Shown here piece by piece: positions 63,321-64,000 of a DNA stretch of 64,000 nucleotides. The notes beneath the pieces were generated by a model. The model was not told the origin of the DNA and ran no database searches. It saw only the letters and a list, made by a program, of their open reading frames with translations. A program made the position numbers and the translations under genes. The DNA is from Acanthopleuribacter pedis. Its GTDB lineage: Bacteria > Acidobacteriota > Holophagae > Acanthopleuribacterales > Acanthopleuribacteraceae. Each line of letters opens with the position of its first letter. The stretch's first letter is position 1. Location of the stretch: NCBI RefSeq assembly GCF_017377855.1, contig NZ_JAFREP010000008.1:124001-188000 (forward strand). Reading direction: 5' to 3'.

Positions 63321-64000
63321 GTGTTTGGAATGAAAAACACCCTGGGATGGTTGCTCTTTTTTTCATGGGTTGCGGCCCTGTCGCTGATCGCTCAGGAAAC
63401 GTTGTGGGTTCCTCACTTCACCCAATCACCCGATACCTGGGAAACACACCTTGCTCTGGTGAATGCCGGCGATGCGGCTGTCCATGTCTCGGTTGAGGCT
63501 TATGACGCCTCCGGTGCCACCTTGGGATCTGTAAGCCTTGATCTCGCCGCCGGCGAGGGCCGCGACCAGAACATCGCCACGCTTTTTCCCAATATGACCG
63601 ATGCCAGGGGTTGGTTGCGCTTGACTGGCTCCCGCGCCGGGTTAAGCGGCCTGATGCGCTTTCAGCACCGGCTCGGCGGCGGCACCGCCAGTTTACCGCT
63701 GTTTACCGAATCCGGCCGCGATTGGGTGTTGCCGCTACTGACCAATGACAACACTTTCTCCAGCGGTTTGGCCGTGGTGAATCCGAGCGATCAAAATGTT
63801 TCGCTAGCTCTCACGCTGACCGATTACGCGGGGTCCACCCCGGCCACGGTGACCCGTGACCTGGCCCCGCGTGGCAAGCTGGTCGCCATGGCGCGTGATT
63901 TATTTGGCGAAGCGGTCCCCGCCAAAAGCAGTCTTAGCCTTCGCGCCGATGGTGAAGTAGCCGCTTTTGCGCTCAGCTTCTCGCCCACGGTCGACCAAAT
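63321..64000 (+). CDS. Secreted protein with beta-rich repeats (3' end beyond window)
   Basis: Open from GTG 63321, which follows GGAGGTGTGCC, to the window edge (226 residues seen); ATG 63330 is the alternative. The signal peptide is LGWLLFFSWVAALSLIAQ. The mature part repeats a pattern of beta strands: ETHLALVNAGDAAVHVSVEA, then DASGATLGSVSLDLAAGEGR; and SGLAVVNPSDQNVSLALTLT, then DYAGSTPATVTRDLAPRGK. Each is followed by a further segment on constraint or recovery of amplitude (LSGLMRFQH; VAAFALSFSP). At least two such ~100-residue modules are present. It is an extracellular or surface protein of unknown role and a possible T2SS client. Confidence 0.8.
   Translation, partial: MFGMKNTLGWLLFFSWVAALSLIAQETLWVPHFTQSPDTWETHLALVNAGDAAVHVSVEAYDASGATLGSVSLDLAAGEGRDQNIATLFPNMTDARGWLRLTGSRAGLSGLMRFQHRLGGGTASLPLFTESGRDWVLPLLTNDNTFSSGLAVVNPSDQNVSLALTLTDYAGSTPATVTRDLAPRGKLVAMARDLFGEAVPAKSSLSLRADGEVAAFALSFSPTVDQ

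Overview
The window reads as one continuous stretch of a GC-rich, flagellated, Gram-negative bacterial chromosome. Outer-membrane and periplasmic functions dominate: a type II secretion operon with secretin, periplasmic binding proteins and Sec translocase subunits. The PUFA synthase order (enoyl reductase, then PfaA-like, then PfaC-like with a fused acyltransferase) is the arrangement known from myxobacteria. Together with sigma-54 regulators, eukaryotic-type kinases and an Xps-like T2SS order ending in GspD, this suggests a myxobacterial or acidobacterial (Holophagae-like) lineage, probably marine. The taxonomy is inference; no rRNA or tRNA gene was seen.

Layout. 1-15.9 kb: a three-gene polyunsaturated fatty acid synthase (pfaD 3' end, pfaA, pfaC), with a terminator-like hairpin between pfaA and pfaC and another after pfaC. 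16.0-22.8 kb (minus strand): a secreted RHS/YD-repeat polymorphic toxin with an AT-rich C-terminal nuclease-type domain, followed by two paralogous HEAT-like immunity genes. After each immunity gene lies a leftover copy of the last codons of the toxin, a record of cassette turnover. 23.1-25.3 kb: a large M48 metallopeptidase. 25.3-27.9 kb: repeat-rich DNA with a three-unit hairpin array, several copies of a ~64-bp dispersed palindrome, a 15-bp tandem repeat and a HAMP sensor gene whose stop codon lies in one palindrome end. 27.9-34.2 kb: a cation-chloride cotransporter-like permease, a Ser/Thr kinase with a translationally coupled partner, and an NtrC-type regulator. 35.1-40.5 kb: three periplasmic binding-protein genes followed by a PAS/HAMP histidine kinase, with no transporter permease. 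40.6-47.8 kb (minus): a Rel/SpoT enzyme, then tgt-yajC-secD-secF in the classical order. 48.3-60.7 kb: fliS with a sigma-28-like promoter, then gspE-F-G-H-I-J-K-L-M-D. 61-64 kb: an unrecognised gene preceded by three perfect 20-bp palindromic iterons, a short-chain dehydrogenase, another dispersed palindrome, and the 5' part of a secreted protein gene.

How the parts work together. The PUFA enzymes should build a long polyunsaturated acyl chain on tandem ACPs and may pass it directly to a lysophospholipid through the fused PlsC-like domain. The SecDF-YajC and T2SS genes form a two-step export route. The RHS toxin has a Sec signal peptide and could use that route, but this is inference. The most unusual signals are the toxin-tail remnants, the covarying hairpin array, the interrupted palindrome family and the three-copy iteron.
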